The notes beneath the pieces were generated by a model, which worked only from the letters and a program-made list of their open reading frames with translations, did not search any database and was not told the origin of the DNA. Positions 45,793 to 58,371 of a stretch of DNA of 64,000 bases are shown here, in pieces; position 1 is the first letter of the stretch, and each line of letters opens with the position of its first letter. This DNA comes from Lineus longissimus (lineage: Eukaryota > Nemertea > Pilidiophora > Heteronemertea > Lineidae), in contig NC_088311.1 in NCBI RefSeq assembly GCF_910592395.1, positions 16,246,501 through 16,310,500 on the forward strand, written 5' to 3'. The translations under genes and the position numbers were made by a program.

Positions 45793-46397
45793 TGACGTCG
45801 TTGATCAGACAACGGCGCACGCTCGCCGAAATATTCTCCAACGTGTGAGTGTGGCGTAATGTACGCACTGTGGACGTGGCGGTACTGACCTCGGACGGCA
45901 GAGTAAAATGTCAAAATAATGGGCGGGGTTTCTGTCGCACGTGGCCGTGACAAGAGCTGCCTGGAATGAATATGCCGATTCAGGGCGACAACTCCAGCCC
46001 GTGCTTGTGGTGTGGTGGCCTAGAATCGGCATATTTCCTATGTTTTGTTTATATGCTTTATTACTGGGAATTAGTTGGTAAATACGACAGCATGCTACTT
46101 CTACGGATTGTTTAACCCACTGAGGAGTTAATAACCATGTTATTTATCAAAAGCGTGATAAAGGATTATATTTGCTAAGTAATAGAACTAATATTTGGTA
46201 TCACGCCACACTACATATGTATAATTGTCAGCACTGACTGTGCCTTGTTCTAAAGATTTACAATACATGTCTATGAAATATTGACCTTAGACTAGATTAA
46301 CCCTCGAGAGAAAGACCATAACTACAAAAGTAAGACCCTTACTGTGTGATCTTAGGTAGGTAGGACTTCATGCATTTTAATTTTAATTTTCAGGATC
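45793..46397. other. Intergenic with a hairpin
   Basis: AATATGCCGATTC at 45969-45981 pairs perfectly with GAATCGGCATATT at 46023-46035 across a 41-nt loop. Otherwise nothing is recognised. The coding start at 46398 follows an acceptor (TTTTCAG) at about 46388-46394, so the leader of the next gene is probably spliced. Confidence 0.4.
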
Positions 46398-49300
46398 ATG
46401 TCAGACTTTCCTCATGTCAAGAAGGCTGGCATAAAGCCAAGTCAGCTCTTGGAAGGGCGTGACCTTAATCGAATTCAATTTTTTACCAATGGCTTGGCAG
46501 TTGATCTGAACCGTTTGGCCGAGAACCGACATCAGCTGGAGGAATGGACACTGGCCCTCTGTCCAAGCAACCACCAACCCAATTTTAAAACACTCCACAC
46601 TAAGATCACCAGGTTGGCAAAGAAATATACCCAATTCAGGCATAGAAAGCGTGGTGTAAGGAGCCCCAACAGCCAATTCAAACCTTGGGAGACGCTTGAA
46701 AATGATAAGTTCTTCAGTGATGGGAACAGGTGGGTAAAGTTCTTATTTGTCATTGATTATGTAGTAAACCAACAATCAGGTCAATGTAACAGCGCTATAG
46801 TAACATTTTACCTTAAAAGACGAGTAAAATTTTAATTCTGAAAAAATCTTCCGAAAATTATTATGTGAAATCAAGTGATGTTTATTAAATTCATATTGTC
46901 TGAGATCTTCATTATCTATAGTGATCCGGTGGAGCAAGTCGGCAACTTGGATGACCCTCTGCCTCTGGAGCTCTCGGACGAAGGTGAGCCTGTGGATGTC
47001 CCTGAGGAGCTCTCCATCCCTGGTGATCTGGATAACACCATGGAGCATATAGATGGTGCTGTTGTCCCTCCCGAGCCATCAGCTTTGACAGAAGTCTTAG
47101 TCCAGCAGAAAGATTGTGTCTCTATTAATAACAGGTAAATGACAGTATGCACTAAGAGGACACCCTTTCCTAGCACTAGCAGGCCGCACTAAGTCTTTCT
47201 TTTCTTAAGTCACAAGGAAATAAATAGCAAGAATATTACAGGTGCAGTCTAGATCAGGTAATCTGCATTGCTAGAAAATAATTTATTAATATTGAATACA
47301 TTCAAATTATTATTGACTGAAATCTCAATATTTATAGTGATCCTATGGAGCAAGCCAATGACTGGGATGACCATCTGCCTCTTGAGCTCTCCTTAGACTC
47401 TGTGGAACCTGTAGATCTCACTATGGAGTTGACAATGGAGCCTTCTGTCTCAGAGGATCTTGATGACCCTGTTGGTGCTGTGGATCTAACTATGGAGCCC
47501 GCTGTCTCTGTGGATATGGATGTGGAACACTTAGATTTCAGGTACATGTCGTGCCATTACCAACTAAGAAGTGCTTTCTTACATGATGATGAATGACAAG
47601 AATTACAAATAGTTCAGTTTACAAGTAATCCTAGAAAGCAAAAATTAGATGTGAAATTAATAGTTGATTTTTGACGTTGCTGGTCTTAAAATTACATTGA
47701 TTTAAACAAGTAAATTACCTGTGCCAGAGCACATTTTCAAATTATTAATGATTGAATGAAATACTCAATATTTATAGTGAACCTGTGGAAAAAGCCGGCG
47801 ACTTCGATGACCCTCTGCCTCTGGATCGCGCTGTCATTATGAAACCTTCTGTCTCTGACTCTGAGTATCTTGAGGATGGCCCTGCAGATGTCACTATGGA
47901 ACTCCCTGTCCCTGATGATCTTGATGACCATGTGGAGCAACTTGGCATTGGGTAAGTTACTGTTACCAAAGAGGCCAGGTCATCAGCAACATCTCCCAAG
48001 ATGAAAATGCTCAGTTATTTTCATTTCTTCTTCAGGGAGGCAATAGGAGAACTCTTCTCACTGAAGGAAAGGGATGACTACTTGTGCCGTCAGATTCTGA
48101 TAAAGGAAAATAAAATCAGGACATTAGACAATCAAATCAGAACTTTAGACAAAGAATTTGACATGAAAAAACAGATCTTGAAGCAAGTGAACTCTGATGT
48201 AGGACACTACAGTGTTACTGTTAATAATGTTAAACGTAGAGACAATAATGCGAAAATGAACTACTCAGGACTATTCAGAATGAAACGAAAGCTCTTGAAG
48301 ATGATCTTATTGAAGCCATAACTGAGCTACACACTTCTTACGAAGAGATGGAGTCTTTGAATACAGTTAAAGATGATAATGCAGACCTAACTGCTAAACT
48401 GGAAAAGACTCAAGCAGAGTTATCACGTGTCAAGTTACAAGTGCAACGTTCACAAAAGCAAGTATGGCACCACAAATGGAAGACTACAGCCCTGATGTCA
48501 CCGAGATGAAAAGGTTGAAGAGAAAACTTACTGAGATTGAGAAAGACCGCGAAATTGAACAGCTACAGGCAAAGGTTTCTGAAAATGTAAAAACAAGTTC
48601 TGCACCAGTCGAGTTGAAGGTTGAAGGCCAGTTCACCATTCATGCAATTGGCACCAGGACATGTGTAATGGAGCTTACAGCTTTAGAACTTGCTGCCGCC
48701 AAGGTTGCGCATGTGATCCAGGTAGTGGCATCATCTATTTTCAACTCTGCAATCCCACTTACTAAGAGATATATTGCCTCCATGCTACATGACTGTGAGA
48801 ACTGGGGATTGGCCAAAGATGGCACATCTCGAAGAAAACAAAAAATCATGGACACGGCCATTTCGTTATCCTCTGTCTGGTGACATCATGAGTTTAGGCT
48901 TCTGCTGCGTTGCATCAGAAACAAGCGAGACCATTGCAAATGTCGCCAAATCTTCCATTCAGGAACTTGCAGTTGTTCATGCGCATAGTGATGAGAACCA
49001 ACAGTCAACTGAGGAGTTTGTGGCAGATGCAGTCGACAAACTTTCTTTCACCATGGGGATAGAGCTGCCAATGAGGAAAAGGCTTCAGTTTTAATTGATG
49101 AATGGCGCAGGGAGCTCTTACAGTTGACCACAAACGAATTTGAGACAGATCACATCCATTCATTTCATTGCATGGCACATGTTCTTCTCTCCTTTCACAG
49201 TAACACATCAGCTTCCCTTAAACTTTATCAGGCAGAAATTGAGATTGAGATTGGCAAGTTTGGACGTGATTCCCTACCACAGTTCACTCACTGGAAGAAG

Positions 49301-50855
49301 GAAGTAGCTGTGGAACGAGCTATTCGTACCATATCGGAGACTTTTGGACTAGCTGGTAGCTACCTCGGTGTTCGTGACCTGTGGGAAATCCATGGTGCAA
49401 CAAATGGTGTTCGTTCTATAATAGGGAACTACAATGACAACAGGTTTAATTGTTTGTTTGAAAATGCCTGCCAGATTAGTCACCACAGAGATGATTTCAT
49501 GCATGTGTTGAGAGGGGACAACCTGAAGCTGAAAGCTGTTCGGGCAGACCTGGCCTGTCCAGTCATTGCAACAATGCTGCAAGCTCTAGGACTGATGTAT
49601 GTCCTGATGACTGGACCATGGCATACTGGCTCCTGATGACGTCGGGGACTCTGAAATATCTGCAGCTCAGCGAAATCATTCAACCACTTAGAGGTTTTCT
49701 TGAGCGTACATCACAAGACCCAACTCCGCTCATTCAGGGGGAGAGCCCCATTCCCCTTAGAGTCAAGCGACATGATGAGCTAATTGAGTCAGTCTCCTTG
49801 CTAGCAGATCAAACAAAGGCTGATTTGTACAAAACTGTTTTGAAGCATTCATCCAAGGCTTTCGTCAAAACCATTGACATGCAGCTCACAGACTTCTTGT
49901 CTGGTGGAAAGTATGGGCAGGCACCGTGGACACGGTCTTGCAGCGTACAGGTTTTGCTCCAGTAACAAATCTCACCTGTGAACACCACTTTGGAGACCTG
50001 GACTCAAGCCAGCAAAGAAGACCTAGTGCTTCTCTCCATTTTCATTCCACGGTCCAGATGCTAAAACAAAACCAAGTACAAATTAAGAAATGGTTAGCTG
50101 GGATGGATGATCAGACTAGGACAAAAATTTGGATGGATGCAAAGTCACAGGGGAAGGTACTGCGAGAAAAAGACAGAGAAAACGAAAAGTCTGAGCTGGA
50201 AAAGATCAATGATAAACTAACAGAACCTGCAAAGAAAAGTGCCAAGACATGCAAGAAGACAGGTGAAGCCAGTACAAGCCGTGCCACTAAAGTCAAGGAA
50301 GCGTTCGAGACCAAACTTCTGACAGAACAGGAAAAGATTGCCCAGAACAAGTGGGTAGCTGTGGCATTTCAAGATGACTGGTATCCAGGTAGGTATCCAT
50401 AACTATACTATTCATGGCTTGATGTAACCTTTATTCATGTAAATGCTTGTTAGATTAAAATAATAATTATAGATAATTATTATAGATAAGAAAAACATAT
50501 GAGCATTACATTAGGTAAAATTACTACTGAAAGGAGAGAAATTAATTTAATTTTAGTGCCATTTCTAACTTCATTAATCCAATATTGTAACTTGCCTTTC
50601 CAGGTATTGTGCGAGAGCTAAAAAGTGCCAATACGGGGTGGTTGTATTGTAGACTTCGGGAAGCCATGCGCACTGAAAGGAGAATGTAACTGGCCCAATG
50701 AGAAAGACAAACAGCTGGTCAACACGAAGTTCATCATTGCTGCTGGGTAGGAGTCAACATCAAAGACAAAAGGGAGGACTTGGATGATGCCAAATGCTGC
50801 TGAAATCACTGAGACCTACCTGAAACATGGGGAACTATATTTCACTAATGATTAG
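46398..50855 (+). CDS. Transposase-like multi-exon gene, uncharacterised family
   Basis: Exons: 46398-46729, 46922-47134, 47338-47541, 47778-47951, 48036-50388 and 50604-50855, all joining in phase. N-terminal block FFTNGLAVDLNRL ... WTLALCP; three short paralogous acidic exons; a coiled coil; then the conserved core: LELAAAKVAHVIQ, GDIMSLGFCCVASETSE, HIHSFHCMAHVLLSF, RGNRF-like DNRFNCLFENACQI, VDTVLQRTG and a C-terminal KWVAVAFQDDWYPG. From memory, cnidarian and deuterostome genomes hold many such proteins, thought to be transposon-derived. No catalytic residues can be named. At least six 1-nt frame breaks lie at AAAA, GGGG, CC or GG runs (near 48255, 48457, 49056, 49609, 49920, 50632), plus one near 48850, and a TAG at 50748 is followed by open frame (GRTWMMPNAAEITETYLKHG). 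Confidence 0.6.
46922..47951 (+). repeat. Three duplicated acidic exons
   Basis: Exons 46922-47134, 47338-47541 and 47778-47951 each start (S)DPVEQ/DPMEQ/EPVEK, then DDPLPLEL-like and xxDDLDD motifs, with near-identical acceptor regions (ATATTTATAGTGA). Each has a symmetrical phase-2 border, so exon duplication would keep the frame. Confidence 0.75.
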
Positions 50856-51846
50856 AACTCAAACACGTCAAATGCAGGCTCAAATGACAATTATTAGTGA
50901 CTGACTATTGTGATACAATATTGGAAAATAACACTATTACAGGATATACCTGCCACCTGGTTCATTTGATGGGATTTAAATATTAAAATAGTTGTTCCTG
51001 AGTCTAAAAACTAGAGTTTGATATGTCACATTCATTTGTTCAATTTATATTATCTATATCGATGTTTTTCCGCAAAAATGGACAGCGGCCATTCACAAAA
51101 TGGCGGATATTTTTTTCTAATTGCGCCAGTCTTAAAAAGTACGTGTTAAACCATGCAGTTGAGTTCGAGTTCTATACCTATTGTTTGATATGCAACATGC
51201 CATATGAACCTTATTGCCAAAAATAACCTATCATGGACGGTCATTGTGGCGGTTATTTTCCAAAATGGCTGCTATTTTGGAAATGTTGAATGAGATCGCA
51301 CTTTCCGAAAGTTGTTTAATGAATCTGTACACATTTTATAATGGTATATTTCATTAGGATGATTTTGTTTTGTTCATCTCAGTATTTTAATGACCTACAT
51401 GGACGTCATGGCATTGTTTGTTGTTAATTAGCATAAATTATGCTAATTAGTACATCGCCGCGGCCAGATATGGAAAATCAGATGCCGCCAATAGCTTCGT
51501 CGGGAAAAGTTATCATAGGGTGGCAAAATTCATGGTTTTCAGACTTGGAATAATTTATGAGTTTAAATTATACTGCCTTTTCTATCAGAAATGCTACTTC
51601 TTGATTGCAGAGTCCCCAGAGTTGTTATTCAGTAATCTCCTTCAGGTAACTGCTTTACTGAAGTCATCTGTTGCTTCAGTAAATTCTAATAACCCCTGGG
51701 TGTGGACACTTCAAATCGTCATATCTACTGAACCGGTTAACGGAATTTCAAAATTTAAAAAGTTTTGATAACTTAAAAGAACTATCTGTCAGATGAAATT
51801 GAAACACATTTCAATTAAATCAGACATGATTAAAATTTTGGGGTAG
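50856..51846. other. Intergenic, no gene seen
   Basis: AT-rich. Contains AAAATGG(C/A)GG words (51077, 51110, 51262) like those in other spacer repeats of the window, but no coding exon or inverted-repeat element that I can define. Confidence 0.3.
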
Positions 51847-52806
51847 CCTCGCTACTAACAGGAGCCGATATCAAAGAAAACAAACTTTGTAAACCCAACA
51901 CTGGCACAATCAATGAGACAGAAAGACAAACCCTCCTATCGTTTGCACCCCCACCACCTAAGGGCAGCAACAACAGCAAATGCACCAACTGCAAATATAT
52001 GCAGAAATCAAACTCAGTAACCAGTAGAGTCACAGGCAAAAACATTACGTCAAACAAAACATAACGTGCAACTCAGAAAGGGTCATTGAGGTGTATACCT
52101 CATTGAATACCCTCACCGAAAGGCAGTGCACTGAAAATGACTGCATCACACTGCTTTTGACAGAAACCCCCACTGCATAAGACTGTCTTAGGCAAATCAT
52201 TTTTTCTTAATGTTTTAAAACCACTGATTTTGACTGAAAGACCACTGCAAAGCACTGCCACTTGCATATCATAATGAACGACTTATTTCAAAAACACTGC
52301 CTATGACTGAAAGACCACTGATTTCCACTTCTCCAACTCTGATCGAAACCCGTGGCATTTTCAACATGACTGAAAACCACTGCTTTATGACTGTTGAGAT
52401 TAAGACTTGATGGCAGTGTAAAGCAGTGGTAATTGCAGTCAAATTCAGTGTTAAATATCACCCATAATGCAACCTGAGACAGGAAGCTAGTAAGTTTGAA
52501 TTTGATAGTCAAACATTCAAGAAATCATGGTAGCTCTTCATATTTCTCGATATTTACCCGAATTTCAATATGAGCAGATGGGAGTTTTAGTCAGTTTGAA
52601 TTGGAACACATAAGGAACCAAATGAATGCAAAAAGGGTAATCTAGACAGACACTGAAGTTGTATTTTCAGCAAATCAAGAAGGCTGTAGGCCCTATAGGT
52701 GTTGTAATGTATGCATACACTGCAAGATATCTGCATGTATCTTCATGCATCTACTGTAGGCCCTATAGGTGTTAATTGTAATGTATGCATACACTACAAG
52801 ATATCT

Positions 52807-54775
52807 GGGCATGGCGATTTAGCGGACCCTGCGGATTCTGCGGAATCTGGTCTGCAGCGGATTGGTATCCGGTCGTTTCGCTCCCTGACGTTTTCGCCCC
52901 CAGCATTTTCGCCCCCAAACTTAGCCTAATACCATTAGGCCCCACATGGTGGCACTGAAGGTGGCCGCTGCCGTGATGTAATGTAATCAAGCTAAATCAA
53001 GAGAGTGTCTGAGAGTCACTCTACCCAAAAATTAGTCGTTTCGCCTCCTGGGACTTGGGGTGGTTTAAGGATCGTTGGCAGGATCTCGGGCTTGTCACCT
53101 GTCATCGCATGATCTTGCTGGCTGTTTGGTAATCAAGAGTGGGATGATTGACTCGGGTGGACGTTTTAGAAAAATCTTTTATTTATTATCATGAGAGTGG
53201 GAAATTCTCTGTTTAAACTGATTTGTCATGTGGGAGTCCTGGACATCATCAGTCATCATGTGACTTGAATATCTTAATGATGGATCATCAAGGCAATCAT
53301 ATGTTGCTCGTGCACAATTTTGCGATGTTGTAAAATAAAGAGAGACGTGTCAACCAGGCCAGTGTAGAAGTTTAAAATGTCCCCTGGAAAATGTGTCCGT
53401 CCCTATTGTATTCTGCACGATATTAACAAATTAACGAATGAGCGAAAATGACGTGTGTTTTTCGGGTGCGTATTAAACGACTTACACGATTACGGGCCAA
53501 CTCGGCCTATTACAACTCGGCCTGGGTTAACGGTCAATGGTCTCATTAGGGAGGTTATTTTTATTCATGCGCGCCCCCCCCCCCCCCCCCCCCGACCGTA
53601 GTTCCTAAAATCATTGATTTCTCGGTCCTTATAGTATGTCAGTGTTGATTCAGCAGTTGTTTTGGCAAAGACATGTTTTTTTGGAGTTTCTGAAACCTAA
53701 GGCGCTACTCAATAGGCGGCTAACAAGAAACTACGCATTTATACTGTTGTTGCCGACGAATGTGTACACTGAACTTGGGATGTGCGTTGGCCCCGTGTTG
53801 AAATGCCGTGTAGTGGGTTACATTGAGGTATAACAGGTTCGTGAGAAACAACTCTTAAACAACTTGGTTAATCTAAGACTAAATTGAATCTGCTTTATTA
53901 TTCAAAAACATATCATATACGGGTTACAAATACGTACAGGATGAATGCAATTACTCTGATTGGTTCAGAGAAAGGGATTAAAATCAGGAATGGTATTTAA
54001 GTCGTCTCATTGACTGCAAGAGGGAAGAGCTTAGCGGCAAGCTGCAAGTGGTATAAACAAGCATGGTTACATACATAATTAGCTGGCGGCGACATGCCGT
54101 CCAGTGCCAGTTGGTGCGTTTTTCGCTGATTTATGCAAAATTCAACATCTCAAAAGTTCAATGGTTGACCCTCGATTTTTTTTTGATTTTTGTGTAGCGT
54201 AAGCAACTGTCTTTCATGCGAGAATGGCCACTGTAAGAATTATTCAGGAAGAAATGTATAATATTTGGGGTTTTTCGTGATTGTCCGGCCCAATTGGCAA
54301 TATTGCCATTTGGGACGGTGAACAGAGCTGGGAGCAAATGTGACGCTTATGATTTATTTAAAGAAATAACATACCCGATTTAACATCCTGCAGAATCAGG
54401 GGAATCGGGCGTTTCCAGTGATATACGACACAAATGGGTTGTCCCGATGCATTCACTTTGGAAACGCATTTTAAAATAGATGTTACGTCCTGTTTAATTG
54501 GGCACGTCATCATCGCGTACATTTGGGAAAAACTCCCTAACGAGACCAATGTGGAAATCGTCCGATAATAGAATGCAGACATTTTTTTCATGCATGTTGG
54601 GGTTTTTCCGAAATGCTTGATAATCTTAGCGGTTTAGACAATTTAACAGTTATGGAATATTACAAATATTTATTATAAGGATAATTTATCATAATATCGA
54701 TATTCTCGAGCTGTTTTTATGCTGATTCCGCCCAGATTCCGCAGGTTCCGCAGAATCCGCTAAATCGCCATGCCC
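52807..54775. mobile_element. 2.0 kb DNA element with 9-bp target duplication
   Basis: Inverted ends GGGCATGGCGATTTAGCGGA at 52807 and the perfect complement ending at 54775, flanked by AAGATATCT at 52798-52806 and 54776-54784. The ends are followed by more TTCCGCAG/CTGCGGA words. No transposase is visible. A run of about 22 C lies near 53573-53593. A 9-bp duplication suggests a Mutator-like non-autonomous element, by inference. Confidence 0.7.
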
Positions 54776-55405
54776 AAGATATCTGCATGGGAGCTCAATA
54801 CACATCAATCAGTCTGTTAGATCATTATTCTACAGGCCACGTGCAGTTACTTTATTTGGACGTCAATTTGATCTAGCTTCAATCCCTGACATCACTGACA
54901 GTAGCTATGTGCTGTGTTGTTTCAATTGTCTAGTATTAGTAACCTCATCTGACCACTGTCATTATGACAAAGTTTGCAATGACGTCGGTCAAGGACGTGA
55001 ATTCGTCATCTTTTTACTGTGTCACGTCATCATGCAATGGCGATGTTTCTCGGCATCCGTGCCTGCATGCCATTGAATAAATTATTCATATTAACACTGA
55101 AAATGACTGCTCCCTCCAGGAGGTTTTGGAAATGGCAGTCAAAATCAGTGGTGTTTCAGTGTGGATTCAGTGTGCTGCGAAATATTTAAATTAACACTGA
55201 ACCCCACTGCCAGCCCTGTGCATGATGCATAGTGGGGAGTCATTTTCACTGTCAAAAGCAGTGGAAATCAGTCAGCCTAAATATTTAAATGAGCACTGCT
55301 TTTGACTGCCTTACCACTGATTTTGACTGTCTTACCACTGCTTATGACTCCCTAACCTCTATTTTTGATTGCTGTATAACTGTATGCTTTGGTAGCGTGA
55401 CTGAA

Positions 55406-58371
55406 CAAGAGGCCCAAGGGCCTGGCGCTCAGCTGGATGACCTAATAACATAGGACTGAGGGTATAAAGTAGTAAATATCGGCTTTATACTACTGTTTGA
55501 AGGTCAAGAGAACACGTTATACCACTAACATTTCCAATGCAGAGCTGCCAGCTGGATGAAATATGATTGAACTAATCAGCCATGGTATGTAAATATTACA
55601 GGAGGCAACAGAAGATATCCCTAGTTCAGTATGTTGTATCGGTAGCTTTACAGAAAAGAAGTGTCAGAGAGGATGAGACTTCTCCATGGACAACTGTGGT
55701 ATGTCCAGGCTGGGTTGTACAGCACAAGGATACAAAATGCTGTCTGTAATTGAGAGGTATCCTGATTTAACAGAGGTCAAAATAAATAGAAATTACCAGT
55801 TTGGGACTAACACCACTGTCTTTTTTTTAATAGGGTAGAGATTACAGGAGTCAACAAAATTAATCTTATTGAGAGAAATTGACCTGTCCTGCAGGAGATT
55901 GGAATTTACAATACAAAGGGTCGTTTTTCATGACATTGTGCTCTACTGCGTATTCCTAGTCATAGTGAGTCGATCTGGAACCAATCTATCTTGGCGCAGA
56001 CAGGTTCAAATTGGCTATATCTTGAATAGATTGAATTGCGATGAAAATCTAATGCAATAAAGGAGCAATATCGAAGAGACAAATTAATCAAACCAATTGT
56101 CCACAGACTCGGACCCTGAAATGGCACGATGTATGCGTGCATATAAAAGTATATCAATTGGTCCCATAGAGATGATGAGGCAATGTCAATATGTCTTGTT
56201 CCTTAGTCAGCAATATGCCCCTTTTTATACGGAGAAGAAGGAGAACCCAGATAGGCCTTCACATGTCGGCTTCCAAATGGCTCGAACCAACTGTACTATC
56301 ACTACTATAAATTTAAAATGCGTGCTCCTCCTACATGTAGCAATGTCTCGGCCAAAAAGGCACTTAGTCGACAGGCAAGCTAGAAGTTCAGCACCGTGAG
56401 CAGCTCCTTGGTAAGGCCATGTCAGGTTCTGCGCGCCTCTTCAGATACATCAAGTATTGAAAGCTGTGGTGAGCTGAGCACATAAAAAGACCATGGTCAC
56501 CTTAATTTGAAAATCCCTTCATAATCAAGGGCTACCTCTGACTAAAACAGCACAATAGACCACCAATTTGACCCCAGCTCCTGACTGCGGGAAAACCCAA
56601 GTCCAGCAACCAAAAGTACCAAAAATACATTTTTGTTTACATTTGAACTGCACACATGCGTTTGTTTACAATTTCATTTCCCGCGAAATCTCGAAAATCA
56701 GGTGACCTGCAATCGTGGATTGAAAATAACATTAACCTGGGTTCAGCAAGTCAGCAGGTATACCGGCTGCTCCAATCATCCCCCTACAGCCAGCTGTTCA
56801 AAAGGTAATGTTTTTCACCCCACAGGGAGTGCAGGTAATCATGACTCCAGGGTTGTTTTGAGGGCAATATTGTAAGAGTTAGTCTTGAGTATGGGGACCT
56901 GAAGGTCCGTGTGAGCCACCTGGGGAGAGAAGACTAGTTGAACGATGGGATCTTACACGGACACTACTATTGATCTCATTATATGAATACCATTTAATTA
57001 CAAACAAGTGAAAACAGATCATATCATATTCCTTGGCATAAATTAAAATAGGAGTGCGGGAACAAGGTTTTTTAGCAGGAGGAAAGCGAGAACATTTTGC
57101 GCCGTCGTATTCCGATTTGACTGGTTAGTGGTGAAATCTGCTTTTAATTTTGAAAATTAACATATTCGTTTTTCTAGTTCTAACGTTGTCTGAATTAAAG
57201 ATGCTTTCCCAATGCTTGACTGGTCTGGCAAGAGGCATTGCTACCGCACGCCCTCCCTCTCCGTAAAATATCCTGACATGGTGTGAAGTGGGAGGGCGCA
57301 CAAGTTTCTATTTATAGCGGCAGAGATTTTAAGCACGGAAAAAGTAGATTAACTCGGCTAATCTCAATGGATTTTACCCAGGAATGTTTTCAAGGTGAGA
57401 GAAACATCTGATTTAAGTACTGCGCTTATTAGATTTCATGTTCATGCCGAAGATTGGCCTAAAACGTGGACGAAAAGAGTGCATTAGCGAGTGTTGGAGA
57501 GGTCACGTGATTGGAAGAGAAACCTGAACAAAGTTTTCGTGCTTTTAGCTGTCAACATCAATGGCTATAATATACTCCTGCAGAATAGTAGAACTAATAG
57601 AACTAATTTCCGAAGTTTCCAATAGTTTGAACACAAATCAGAACATCACCCGTCAGCTGGACTCAGATCTGCATAAATTACGATAAATAATGAGGTCGTC
57701 GCTTCAATTTCGCAAAGAGAGTTGACTCCATTCGAAGGTTTTTTTGACCAAATTCCGTTGAACTCATTGTTATGAGGGCATTTGAACACATTCGCGTTGA
57801 TCTTTTCTATAAACGTGTGAAGTTTCGTACCAAAATACGTTTCCGTAAAGGCTTAAAAAAGAAAATTTGTCACTTACAAAATCATCGCTCCGGTAGAAAT
57901 AAAAAGGTCACCGCCATTTTCTTGATAGTACTCCAGGTAACCTCGGCGGGAAATTTAAAGCGGAATCATCCGGGGTCAAACAACAGTTTTGCTCACTACC
58001 GCCAACTGGTGATATAAATCGACACTAATCTATTTTATATCAAAACTTCTGTATCATGAAGACCTTTTCAACTTTATTTCAAGCTTTTATCGCCTGGAAT
58101 AGAGCGTCAAAAAATGTTTTTTTCATTTACGCATTTTGCCCCCTGGGGAGCTGAATTTGAGTCGAATCGCCCAAATTTTTTTCCGTAAGCAACATTTTCT
58201 GCGGTGTTTATAAGCTAGACTAGATTTGAAGTGCCTCGGTTGTATGATTACAAAATGCCCAACTTTGTCTACAGATGGCTAGATGGAAGGATGGCAGGAT
58301 GGATGGAAGGAAGGACGGACACCAATCGAATAGCTATTTGACTTGCTCCGCTGACTTTGTCAGCTGAGCTA
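55406..58371. mobile_element. 3.0 kb family-Y-like insertion in family-Z copy 2
   Basis: It begins CAAGAGGCCCAAGGGCCTGG...GCTCAGCTGG and ends GTCAGCTGAGCTAAAA. The uninterrupted site is visible in copy 1 (37185-37195, GTGACTGAAAAACACTCC), which fixes the borders to within a few A residues. No coding capacity. A GGATGG/GGAAGG-rich tract lies near the right end (58272-58320). The tip structure matches 7190-8176. Confidence 0.6.

Noticed and set aside
53573-53593. Poly-C run as a regulatory G-quadruplex site
   Set aside because: A single homopolymer within a non-autonomous element; run length is unreliable in assemblies.
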